Source: Selaginella tamariscina (Eukaryota; Streptophyta; Lycopodiopsida; Selaginellales; Selaginellaceae). Taken from it: a DNA stretch of 64,000 bases. The DNA is taken from assembly GCA_003024785.1 (NCBI GenBank), contig PUQB01000728.1, positions 1 to 64,000 of the forward strand, given 5' to 3'. Positions 35,847-47,397 of the stretch are shown one piece after another (positions within the stretch are counted from its first letter, which is position 1; every line of letters starts with the position of its first letter). The notes under the pieces were generated by a model. The model saw nothing but the letters and a program-made list of their open reading frames with translations. It made no database searches and had not been told where the DNA came from. The position numbers and the translations under genes were made by a program.

Positions 35847-38800
35847 TGGTAGGCACCACTATGTACAATCTAGAGACCCTCATTGTCATAGTTCTAACCT
35901 GGTGAGTTGATTACCTGGGTAAAGATTGTGGGATATGTGGGATATGTGGGATATGTGGGAAAAAAGACCCAAGCGGACCTCGGTCATCATAACCAGGGCC
36001 CTCTCATAAACACCAATTGGCCCTTTGCCTAGTTGGCATAAGGGAAGAGGGAAAGGTTGTGACACTCACAAGACCACCCGAACCTCCCCCGAGCTGTTCT
36101 AGTCTCCACACGCTGCTCTCCAAGAAAGGCTTCCAATAAATTAATTCTCTCTTAGATCTAGGTATAGCTCCTTAGGAATATTCTAGCTTATACCTTTTGG
36201 GGAATATTCTTTGATTCGTTATATGGGTCATAACAATCCTCCCCCCATTAGCAAGTCCTTGTCCTCAAGGGCAGTATAACTTACTCAATTGGTCCTGTAT
36301 CATTAGCCTCGTACATCCACAAAGAATCTACCCGGGACTCGTTCCTTGTGATTAACTCTCTAACGTGAAACACTGGGTGCACCCTCACTCCTTCTGGCAG
36401 CCGTAGTCGATATGCCACCTTACCGATACGCTCCAGAATCTCATAAGGACCTGAGTACCTGGGAGACAACTTATCATTGCGTCCCTTCCGTAAGGCCACA
36501 ACTGTGTTCCGCCTTACATGTGTGGCAAATACCACTCGGAGATATACATAATCCCCCACCTGGAACTCTCGGAAGCTTCTGTGCTCATTAGCAAACTTGA
36601 TAGCTCGGCTCTGAGCTGCTTGTAAGTTCTTCTTGCACAAACTCTGAATGTTTTCAAGTTCAACACTCAGATCTTTAGCTTCCTCATCCATGTTGCCTTG
36701 AGCCTTCTTACTTGCTAAACCGAGCTCAAAAGCTGTCTTGGGATGTCGTCCAAACATAGCATAGTATGGACTCATTCCAATGCCACTGTGCTGGCTGTTA
36801 TTATAAGCAAACTCGAGTAATGGAATATACTTATCCCACTGACCTTCCTTCTGGTTAATAGTGCACCTTAGCATATCTTCCAGAACTTGGTTCACCCTCT
36901 CTGTTTGCCCATCTGTTTCGGGATGATCTCCACTACACAGCTTAAGCTTCACTTCTATGCACAAAAGCCTCTCCAAAAGCTAGAAGTGAACTTGGAGTCC
37001 CTATCACTTACAATATCATCTGGAAATCCGTGGATAGGAAATACATGTTGTAAATACATCGTAGCCAGCTCGGATGCATTCACATTCTTCCCCAAGGGAA
37101 CTAACTTGACAAACTTTGTCAACCTGTCCACAATGACCCACACCTGTTCATTCTGCCTCTGTGTCCTTGGCAAATGGGTGACAAAGTCCATAGAGATACT
37201 GCCCCATCGCCTGTCTGGAATAGGCAATGGTACTAATAGCCCACCTGGTTTCTCCCTGGGCACCTTTACTTGCTGACACTTGTCACAAGTCCTGCAGTAC
37301 TCTATGATATCAGCTTTCATATTCCTCCAGTAGAACCTCCTCTTGATCAACTCATACGTTTTCCTCCCCCCAAAATGACCAGCCTCCGGGCGATCATGAT
37401 GAAAATATAGTACCTGGTTGATCAAATGGTCCACACGAGGAAGGTACACACGGCCATTGTAGTACAAAACCCCATCCTGAAATGAGAATGGTGGCTCTAG
37501 CTGTCCTCTGAGCTCCTGCACCTCGGCGTCTTGTGCTTGAGCATGTTGAACTACTTGGCTAAACTCACTGACCGTCCTTGTTAATGCATTACATAAGCGT
37601 GTTTGGAATTCTCCCACTACTGTGGCTCTCCTAACGCGTGACAAAGCATCTGCCACCACGTTAGCCTTTCCTGCGCGATGCTCAATAGGAAATTCGCCAA
37701 ACTCCATGAGCTTAACCATCCAGCGAGCTTGCCGAGAGTTTAACTCTTTCTGTGTGAACAGATACACCAAAGGCTTGTGATCTGTAAACACCTTGAAACT
37801 TGCACCATAAAGATAGTGCCTCCAAACTCGTAATGCATTAACAATAGCCAGTAGTTCTTGCTCATACGTTGAGTACCGTTGCTCTGCAGGATTCAAAGTA
37901 CGACTCTCATAAGCAATAGGCCTTCCCTCTTGCATAAGTACAGCTCCAATGGCCACTCCACTTGCATCACACGATACCTCATAAGGCTTAGAGGGATCTG
38001 CAATACATAAAACTGGTGCACGTACCAAAGCTTGTTTCAAAGCTTGGAAACTGCTCTCCTCTGAAGCACTCCATGCAAAGGGAACGTCCTTTCCAGCAAC
38101 CTAGTTAACGGAGAAGCTTTCTTGGCATAATCCTTGACATACCCGGTAATAACCAGCCATGCCCAAGAAACTCCGTAACTCTTGTGCATTGCTAGGAACT
38201 GGCCATTGCTCCACCACTGCCACCTTCTGTGGATCAGTCTTCACTCCACTTGGCGTCACAATGTGACCCAAATACTCCACTTCGCACTGAGCAAATGCAC
38301 ATTTGCTCTTCTTTGCATAGAGCTTGTTCTCCTCAGCAATTGAAGAACTCTCCGCAAATGCTCCACATGCTCCTTCATATTCTTACTGTAAATAAGAATA
38401 TCGTCGAGGAAGATCTCCACAAAGTCATGCAAGTAGTCACCAAACACCTCAGTCATCAACCGAGTGAATGTGGCTGGGGCATTTGTTAAGCCAAATGGCA
38501 TAACAGTGAACTCAAAATGCCCGAAGCTAGTGTTGAAAGCAGTTTTGTAGATATCTGCCTCCTTCACAGCAATCTGATGATACCCGCTACGCAAGTCTAT
38601 CTTGGTGAACACTCTGGCTCCACCGAGATGATCCATGATAGTATCCACACGTGGCATGGGCATCCTGTCCTTCACTGTTTGCTTGTTGAGAGCTCTGTAG
38701 TCTATGCACATCCTCATGGTGCCATCCTTCTTCCTGACAAGCAATACTGGTGCACCAAATGGAGACTTGCTCGGTTGTATGAAGCCATATTCCAATAGCT

Positions 38801-40828
38801 CCATCACTTGTCTCTTAACCTCTTGCTCCTCAGCATGGCTCAGTCGGAACGGCTTACGGTAAATGGCTTTCGTACCCTGTTCCAACACAATCTCATGCTC
38901 CACACCTCTTGCAGGTGGTAAGCCATGAGGTAGCTCAGGAGGGAAGACATCAGCAAATTCCTCAAGGACAACTTGCACAGCAGCTCGCCCAATGTGACAT
39001 TAGAAGAATCTAACTCACGTATATACATCAGAAAGACTTGATCTTCTTTATTACGGAGATATTTCTTCAAAGACATAGTAGAAAGATACTTGTTTGGAGA
39101 CTCAAGCCTTGTTCCAAACCAAGTGTCTTTCACTCCACTGTACTCAAGCTTCACTCGCTTGATGCTCCACTTGATCTCAGGATCCACACGCTCCAGCCAG
39201 CTCATCCCAAGGATGAGGTCCACACGCGCTAGCTCCGCAAGGAAGAAAGTCTCCACCAGCTGAGTTTTGCCAACCGTCAGCTGTAACTCCTCCACACAAG
39301 CATTCCAGCTCTGTGTGACAGTAGCTGAGCCCTCAATCTCGTATTGAGGCACAGTCTTCATGGGCAAGCTGCACTCCTGCACTAACTTTGCTGATACAAA
39401 GTTATCGCTACTTCCGCTATCCAAGAGGATTCGCACTGGACGTTCACCAAGTCGTCCCTCCACCACAATAGCACGTGTGTGTGGCTCCTCCCGTGCCATG
39501 CAGTTTACCTGTCGAGCAAGAACAGACAAAAATTTACCTCGTGGCTTAGAACTATCTCCCTTGTGTTCCTCTCCACGCTCCATCTCCTGAAGCTTCTTAG
39601 GTGTCTCCTTGTCCTTGTCACCATTGAACCCTTGCCCTTGGGCTTGTTCCTCCTTGGACAATTGGCCTTCCAGTGTCCCACCTCTCCACACAGGTGGCAA
39701 CGTTCACTATCAAACACCTTGACAATCTTCTTAGGCCGATTGTCGGTGCGATAAGAACTAGAAGCTACCAGCTTGGACTTCGGCCTAGCACGATGGCTAT
39801 TCCCTCTATACTCCTGGTGCTCACGAGGACTTGGAGAGGTGCTCCTACCACGCTTCTTGCCATGTCGCTCATTCTCCTTAAACACCTTATCCTCCTCATT
39901 TAGCAAGCGAGCATATTCGAACAGCTCCTCTAAAGTCTTGGACTGAATCACCGAGTTAAGATGTCTACGCAAGTTAGCACTTCGCAGCCCATCTACAAAA
40001 TAATCCTTCTGCTGGTTGACAGACACGTCAGGTACACGGCAAAGTAATTGACTCAATTTCTCAATGTAATCGTCCAAGGTCATCTTCCCTTGCTCTAAAT
40101 GTCGCAATTCACGCCTTGCATGAGACACATCGAACCGAGGAGCATACTCCTTCTTAAATAGCTCAGAGAACTCCTCCCAAGTTGCAATCATCTCCTGGTG
40201 AGCTAACTGGCGCTGATTTCGAATGCGTGTCCACCACCTCGCAGCTTTATCCTTCAAGGCTACTGATACAGCTATCATAGCCTGCTCGGTAGTCACTCCC
40301 TGTGCAGTGAGCAAGTTCGCTGCTATCTCAAGCCAACTCATAGCCTCATCCGGATTCTTTACCGGTAAAAGGTGGAACGCGAAGACGATCTAGCACCCTG
40401 CTCTTACCAGTCACGGTTCCTTGAGCAAGTTGATCTTCAATAGTATCCAACCGCTCACGAATCACCTCCAAGGAACCAGTCACGTACTCTTGAAATTGCT
40501 TGGAATCCTTGCCATAGCGTATATTCGAGCACGATTTCCTGGTTCGTCCACTCCTCATTGGTGTTGTCTCTCCTTCCACCGGTCACTCATCTCGAACCTC
40601 CTCCGATACCAAATTGTTAGGCACCTCTACGTACAATCTAGAGACCCTCACAAATACCACCCGACCTCCCCCGAGCTGTCTCTAGTCTCCACACGCTGCT
40701 CTCCAAGAAAGGCTTCCAATAATAGTGTGCCCTTAATCTCTCTTAGATCTAGGTATAGCTCCTTAGGAATATTCTAGCTTATACCTTTCTGGGGAATATT
40801 CTTTGATTCATTATATGGGTTCATAACA
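35847..40828 (-). mobile_element. Ty3/gypsy LTR retroelement (copy B), broken
   Basis: This is the same insertion as 10,822-15,595, flanked by the same TGACC duplications (35,842-35,846 and 40,829-40,833), so it was carried along in the duplication. On the minus strand it has gag with a CCHC knuckle (CHLCGEVGHWKANC, about 39.7 kb), protease (about 39.4 kb), reverse transcriptase (about 38.3-38.9 kb), RNase H (about 37.8-38.0 kb), integrase with its HHCC region and catalytic core (about 36.9-37.5 kb) and a C-terminal part near 36.3-36.9 kb. It is better preserved than copy A, with about four or five breaks. LTRs are at 35,847-36,235 (interrupted) and 40,615-40,828. It is small for a gypsy element, and no chromodomain is seen. 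Confidence 0.9.
35884..36064. mobile_element. Solo-LTR-like insertion inside the 3' LTR of copy B
   Basis: 181 bp absent from copy A. It starts TGTCATAG and ends TTGTGACA, so it has TG...CA ends with TGTCA/TGACA inverted termini. It is flanked by CTCAT and CTCAC, and the uninterrupted LTR in copy A has CTCAC once. It contains three GATATGTGG units in tandem. These are the marks of a solo LTR of another, unidentified element, although a small non-autonomous element is also possible. Confidence 0.65.
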
Positions 40829-41264
40829 TGACCCGCCCTGGCAAGGGAAGACTTCGCGCTCCCACCTATTCCTCAGCCGGCCGCCCCGGAATCAGGGTTT
40901 CATAGCGGTGTGCTGCTTGTTTTGGTTTGGTCATGTGAGTGGACCATGGTGGGCAGCAAATCGCTAATAGTTCGCCACTCCCCGTGAAGTGACCGATCTG
41001 TGATTGTGAAGGATCGGTAATTCCTCATTTCCCCGTGAAGTAACTTAAAGCATTGAGTTAAAATTTATTTTTCTTATTCATGTCTATAACGGATTTTAAT
41101 AAATAACATAACTCGCTTTATTTTTAAGTTTTAAAGGTTCTTGAAAATTCAATAATCTTTTACATCTCATTTTCACCTGTAAATAATATGAGATGGAGTA
41201 TTTAAATCAGATTTTATAAAGTATGATTTTACGTATGTTAATCTTATTCATAATGATTAAGATT

Positions 41265-41424
41265 TGTGAGAGCTCGGAATATAGAAATGTGTATCTCCAT
41301 TAGTTCAGAAAACCTAACTTATATAGAAGAGCGAGTGGTCCAGATTGAATCCAATCCGACGGTTATCAAAATGCACTACGCTATAATAGTATGTGCACAT
41401 GCAGCCGTACACGTGGGTCTTACA
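41265..41424 (-). repeat. 3' LTR of second gypsy element
   Basis: 160 bp, TGTGAGAG to TTACA, paired with 45,893-46,053. Confidence 0.85.
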
Positions 41425-44400
41425 TTCTCGAAAGGGTGTAAGTTGGTTAGGGTTCTCTTGTAGACGGGCCCGGGATCTGGAGGAACATCAGGAGGAGGCA
41501 CTGGTGGATCTGTAGGCGGCACAACTTGTTCCCGTTGCACAAAATGCATTCGTTGTACATGTACAATCTCCGGAGGATCGGGTTGAATGTCGTGCCGAAC
41601 CTCATAAACCTGTGGCCCTACTTGCCGTAGCACTCGATACGGTCCTTTCCACTGAGGAAGGAGACTCTTACTAAACCACGTACCGTAAGCTTGGGAAAAC
41701 GAACCAACACCAGTTCATCAACCTTGTACTCCGTAGGAGGATGATAATGCGAGTTGTACGTTGTTGTTGTCCTACTTGTACGCGGCCCAAGTGTTCTGCT
41801 GACTCCGCACGAACCAATGGAAGAATGCTCGTCAGATACCGATCCCACGACCTAGCATCAGCAGCTCGCGGTAACCGAGAAGGCAAACCCAACTCCGTTG
41901 GCAACACCGGGTCATGACCATACAAAGCTTATATGGAGAAGTACCAATGGAACTTTGAACTCCAGTGACATAAGCATATGGAGAGACGGCAGATAACCAT
42001 CCCAATCTGAATGTTGAAAGTTCACATACTTGCGATCATCCCCTTGAAGGTTCTGACAAGCCGTTCCACTAAACCATCTGTCTGAGGATGATAAGCACTT
42101 GTGAAAGTGTGGCGTATCCCTAATCGAGATGTCAAAACATGAAATGCCTCAGCCATAAATGCAGGACCATTATCGAGAGAATTCGCTCCGGACAAGAATG
42201 CTGAAACACGACCCGATTCAGGAGAAACTGACCAACAGCAGAAGCAGTCGCACTAGCAAGAGCACCAACTTCTACCCAACGAGTTAGGTAATCAGAAGCA
42301 ATAATAACGTACTCGTTGCAGCAGTTGACCGCGGAAAAGGTCCCATCAAATCAAATGCCACCAATTCAAACGACGAGAAACTGCAATTGACTCCAACCGT
42401 CCTTCCGAAGCACATGGGGAGTATTGCGAGCTTGGCACCACACACAGCTACGCACATACCGAATCACATCTCCTCGCAACTCCGGCCAATAGAAAGATTG
42501 CGCAGCTTCTCCATCACCCGACGATGTCCCATGTGCCCGCCAAGAATAGGAGAGTCATGGTAAGCATGGAGGAAGCGTGGTGAAATGAAGGCACCACCAA
42601 CCGCAAAGGATCATCTGGATCAGTCCCCACAAAATAAAGAAGGTCATCCTGAAGGCGATACTGCGAATGTAAATGCCTGAAAGGCAAGTCATCAGCAAGT
42701 GATGCAGGATTTCAAACCCATCACGAAGCCTTCGAATCCACGGCTCAACCTTTTGAGCTTCCCGAACCTCATCCAAAGACGGCAAATCTAACTCTGCATT
42801 CTGCGGACACTGAATGTCAAGCACAGCAACTGCTGATGGTACGGAATCTTCATCCAAAAAGTCCACTGAAGCTGGAACAACTGGTTCCTCTGGGCAACAG
42901 AAGAGAGAGAAGGTGGAAGAGGAGCCCGAAAAGAGCATCAGCATCAGCCATGGAACTTCCTGGGCGATGAACAACTTCAAAGTCGTAAATTTGAAGTTTC
43001 AAGGCCCACCGAGCAGTACGCCCAATCAAATTCTTCCGCTTCAACAACGAAGTGACTGCTGCATGATCACCTTCCAACAACGTCCGCGAACCATGCAAGT
43101 AGGCATGGAGCTTCTCAAAACCCCAAACTGCTGCTAGACACTCCTTTTCTGTCGTGGAGTAATTCACCTCTGCTGGCTGCAATGTACAGCTGATGTACGC
43201 AATGGGATGTCGTTGGCCAGGAACACGTACTTCTGCATCAATACGCCCCCGAGGCCATGTCAGAAGCATCTACAGCAAGATGAAAGGACGAGTGTAATCC
43301 GGGTATGCCAAAACTAGGAGTCGTCAACAACTCTTTAAGATCTGCAAATGCCTGCTTGCAATCCTTAGACCAAACAAAAGAAGTCATTGACGATTTCAAC
43401 AACGCTCGTAACGGTGCAGTACGATCTGAAAGATGATCCACAAAACGACCTAGATATTGTACCTTGCCAAGAAACGTTGCACATCATTCACACACTTCGG
43501 CGTAGGGAACTTCAAAACTCAATTGTGTCAGGATCGACTTGCAAACCTTCACGTGAAATGCGATAACCCAGATAAGTGGTGTCCTTTGATCCAAACACAC
43601 ACTTAGATGGCTTCACTTCAAACCAACTTCCCGCAGCCGATCCAAAACCTTACGTACATCACCGACATGCTCCTCCCACATTCCATCCGAATGGATCAAA
43701 ACATCATCGATGAAATCGGCAGTCACCTCCGGCATGTCGCAAAGAACCTCGTCCATCATACTGGAAAGTTGCTGGAGCATTGCAAACCAAAAGGCATCAC
43801 CAGGAACTTGTACAGGCCAAATGGTGTCCGAAAAGCAGTCTTGGGAATGTCCATGTCAGCCATCGGAACTTGCCAATACCCAGATGCGAGATCTAACTTG
43901 GTGAGCCAACGGCTCCCCAGTCGATCCAAAAGGTCTGCAGTATGAGGAAGTGGGTACACATCTCAGACGGTTACCTCATTTAATGGGTGATAGTCAATGC
44001 AAAATCGAACGCTCCCATCAGGCTTCGTCACAAGGTGAGGTTCGCACACCCAAGGACTCCGAGATTTCCGGATAACCCCTCCAACATCTTTGACATTCGC
44101 TCGTAAGATCTTGAGCTCCTTTGGTGACCGACATCGAATGGTACCTTGATTGGCTAGCCAGCTCTAGTTGGAATAGGGTGGCGTGTCGCAATCTTGGCCC
44201 CAGATGACAAGTCGAAGTTGAAAAGATCAGCATACTCCTTCTTAAGTTGATCAACAACTACAGCACGAGATCATCTAATGGATCCAGAAAGAAAAGGAAA
44301 GAGTGGAAATAGGGTGAGACAAAAGTGATGGAAGTAGAGGTGGAAACAGATGGACGAAGTGGAATAGAAGTAAGAGGAATGGAAGAAAGACGAGGGAGAG

Positions 44401-45892
44401 TCAAACAAGGGGAGACTTTTCAAAGTCACACTTGGCATGATTGCGAGTTAACCAATCCATACCAAGAAATAAGGTGAAAAGCTTGACTCGGCACCACCCG
44501 TAAAGATTGAAGCTCGAGCTCACGATCATCCACACGAACAACAATGTCCACTTCATCCCGCGAACAAGCATGAGTGTGTCCGTTGCCGTACAGAATGAAG
44601 ACTGGTTCTACCGCACGACGCAAATGAAGGCTGCAACGTGTAGCAACAGATTGAGAAATAGAGGACAAACTCGAACCTGTATCCACCAACACTGAAAGGA
44701 AACAGGACGTGGTGTGTGATTAATACGAGCTTGAAAAGTGAAAACCGGATGATTTGGTGCCGAGTGAACCCCTTGATGATACTCCGAAAGAAAGATGGAG
44801 GGGTCACTAATTTATTCGCACGAGGACCCTCCTCACTCGTGCGATTCGTCGTTTCCGGAAGATCCACTGCATCACAACCTTCCACACAGCAGCACCAACC
44901 GGACGTTGTTGACGCCAATGGCCTCCATCCTGGAAATGGGGGACGCAATCGGGAAACCGTTGACAGCGCCGATACGTGTGTCCAACCTCATCACACGCCC
45001 AACAATGAACTGCACGTCCACGCCCCACCTTGTGCTGGTACACGAGCGGCAACAGCCTCAACCTCCATCAGAGCAAGTCCATCCCCAACATGAAGTGGAC
45101 AGAGAGCACGTGAAGGCGCAAGGGAGAGGTGACGACTCATATCGTTATGCCAGCCTAAAGCATCATCAAGAAGTCACTGGAGCTAGTGCATGCACAAGCC
45201 CCACAAGGTCTTGACGAAGTGCTGGCCACAACATACCTAACTTGATGCGTTCCGACATGTTAGGTTCTGCACGCAGCAAAAGGCTTCGAAAGCGAACACC
45301 AAACTGCATCACCGACTCAGATGGCTCCTGACGAATACGATGCAACTGCTGAAAAGCATCATCACAGTCGTCCGCATGCCCAAATGCACGTTTGAAGATC
45401 TTTAAAAGAATATTCCAATCTTCACGAGTTGCAACGTCCAGACCATTGTACCACTGCAACGCCGTCCCTTGAAGACAAGTAGGAAACTCGCGCAAACACT
45501 GAGCACCATCCCATGAATGATATGTGGCAACCACAATGAAGTGGTCAAACCAATGGTACACATCATCTCCAGGATTTCCACGAAAGAAATCTGGTCGGAC
45601 ACGGGGGTTTGCAACATGAGAGGAGAGCACCCTGGGCCGTGAATGCTGCCATCAATTGAGAATGATTGTTCAGTTGCATACGCATGGCATCCAACAATTG
45701 CATGAGTAACTACTTCACAGATAAGGGATTTGCCTGTTGTGGATCCATAGACAAAGAAAAGATAGAATCTACAAGAAAGGAATAGATTTAGACAATGGAA
45801 AAGTTAGATCTAAAAAGACAAAGAAAATTAATAAAAAGACACAAATCCGAGCACTCCGTAGGGACAATTAGAAGTGCCCTCACCTCCACCAA

Positions 45893-46053
45893 TGTGAGAG
45901 CTCGAAATATAGAAATGTGTATCTCCATTAGTTCAGAAACCCTAATTTATATACAAAAGCGAGTGGTCCAGATTGAATCCAATCCGACGGCTATCAAAAT
46001 CCACTACGTTAATAATAGTATGTGCACATGCAGCCGTACACGTGGATTTTACA
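45893..46053 (-). repeat. 5' LTR of second gypsy element
   Basis: 161 bp. Shares the phrase gtggtccagattgaatcc with its partner. The duplicated flank resumes immediately after it. Confidence 0.85.
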
Positions 46054-46982
46054 TATTGACATTTATGATATTTAGAATTAGCAGAATATTGACATTCAAA
46101 ATTTCGTTGACATGTAAAACTTTATAGGAGTGAGACATGTGAATGCTTCTTAAAGTGAAATTGACTTTTCACAAATATTAAAGTATGCATGCTTAATATA
46201 TGTTACATAAATTTAAACAATAACAACTCATCTGTTATTGGTGACTTTATTTTTATATAATTTTTTGAAACTTTAACATAACATTTAAGTAGGACACAAA
46301 TTCAGCAATAACCTTCAATTTATTATTAATTAAATTTATTTTTAGTTTTTTAAAAACTTTAATTCTAAATTTTTCATGAAAGCAATTTAGTCCTTACAAA
46401 GTTTCTTCTTAAATCAATCCTAAAAATATATCATGTACAAACATATTGAGTTTTGTAAATGCCCTTTAGTTACCCAGGTTAAAGACACAAGTACAAGAGA
46501 ATTAAGATATATACATAGAATAATCTTGGTATATTTTAAATGTTATTAAGAAACAAGGGAAAAAAAAAAATTGAAAAGAGAAAAGAGAAAAGAAGATAAA
46601 AAAAAAACTTCTTTCACAAATTCCCAACTTCATAACTCAAAGACACAATAAAAAGTTTATATATATACAAAAGAAAAGTATATTTTTCACTATATTTATA
46701 TTATCTTATAAACCAATAATAATTTTGATTAGTTATAGGATTAACCAGTTATAATTGTACTGTCTTATATATTAATAATAACCTGTATTAATTATAGATT
46801 AATCATACATATAAATCAATAATAATTTATCCTGGTTATAACTTCATACTGTAAATATTCATAATAACTTCTAAAATATATCAAGATTACCCTCTGTAAG
46901 TTATATTATAACCTAACATGTTCACATGTACGTATTCTGAGGCCCAACAAGTGGCATATGGAGTTCAAACCACATATAATAG

Positions 46983-47396
46983 GGGGCACGGCGAAATTCG
47001 AGCGCAGGTCAACGAGCTTGACCTAGATTTCCGAATATTCTTGAATATTCCGTTGTTCCGTACGATTTCCGTCTAGATATCCTTGAATATTCTGTACAGA
47101 AATTTTTCGTACTGCCAAGTGTACACACAATTGGACCTTCCAAAATTTTCAAGAATATTCTAGAATATTCTAGTGCGGCGGCCGCATACAAAATATGGTG
47201 TATATTTTTGTTGTATTTAAAGAAATATATATGTAAATTACTTAAAAATATGCTAAGCATAAAATTACCATTAAAATTTATATTGAAAATTATAAGTTTG
47301 AAATAACAAATATAAAACCGAAGCTGTTTGAAAACAAACCAAACACACTAAATAGATGGTGGAGGATAGAGGTTCCTTGGTAGCATCAATAAAGAA
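46983..47396. other. Breakpoint-side segment, non-coding
   Basis: Begins abruptly with ggggcacggcgaaattcg at the end of copy B. It contains the HSE-like arrays, then GTGCGGCGGCCGCA at 47,173-47,186, then AT-rich DNA up to the MULE gene. It may be the 3' end of the MULE, but no terminal inverted repeat partner could be found by eye. Confidence 0.4.
47033..47170. promoter_or_regulatory. Cluster of perfect heat-shock-element-like arrays
   Basis: GAATATTC occurs at 47,033-47,040, 47,043-47,050, 47,085-47,092, 47,153-47,160 and 47,163-47,170. The first pair reads GAA-nn-TTC-nn-GAA-nn-TTC. The last pair, together with a TTC two bases upstream of it, gives five alternating units with exact 2-bp spacing. 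This fits the eukaryotic heat-shock factor consensus of alternating GAA and TTC units. It lies just right of the duplication breakpoint and on the 3' side of the MULE gene. Whether it drives any transcript is unknown. Confidence 0.6.
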
Positions 47397-47397
47397 C

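Larger units (their letters stand above)
41265..46053 (-). mobile_element. Second Ty3/gypsy LTR element (only in copy B), heavily broken
   Basis: 4.79 kb on the minus strand, absent from copy A, where the uninterrupted site lies near 16,040. Short LTRs are at 41,265-41,424 and 45,893-46,053 with TGTGAGAG...TTACA ends. The target duplication is short and imperfect (gatt/tatt). Recognisable parts in order are gag (about 45.2-45.6 kb), a CCHC knuckle (about 45.0 kb), protease (LVDTGSSLSS, about 44.6 kb), reverse transcriptase (about 43.7-44.2 kb), RNase H (about 43.0-43.4 kb) and integrase remnants (about 41.6-42.8 kb). The lineage differs from the other gypsy element. It has more than eight breaks. 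The LTRs differ by about 7% (11-12 sites in 161 by eye). Confidence 0.88.
25000..46982. repeat. Copy B of the segmental duplication
   Basis: This is the same segment as 1-16,956 and in the same orientation. It is lengthened by a 4.8-kb gypsy insertion (41,265-46,053) and a 181-bp insertion in an LTR (35,884-36,064). It ends at 46,982, at the point corresponding to 16,956 in copy A. Beyond that the two diverge completely, so this is a duplication breakpoint. Small private differences include a CA-repeat insertion near 28,010, a deletion of about 33 bp near 34,605, and a shorter PPR fragment near 27,740. Confidence 0.95.

Noticed and set aside
1-46982. Simple assembly duplication of one identical sequence
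   Set aside because: The copies carry different insertions, an inversion and indels, so they are not one sequence placed twice. A tandem join of two diverged alleles remains possible.
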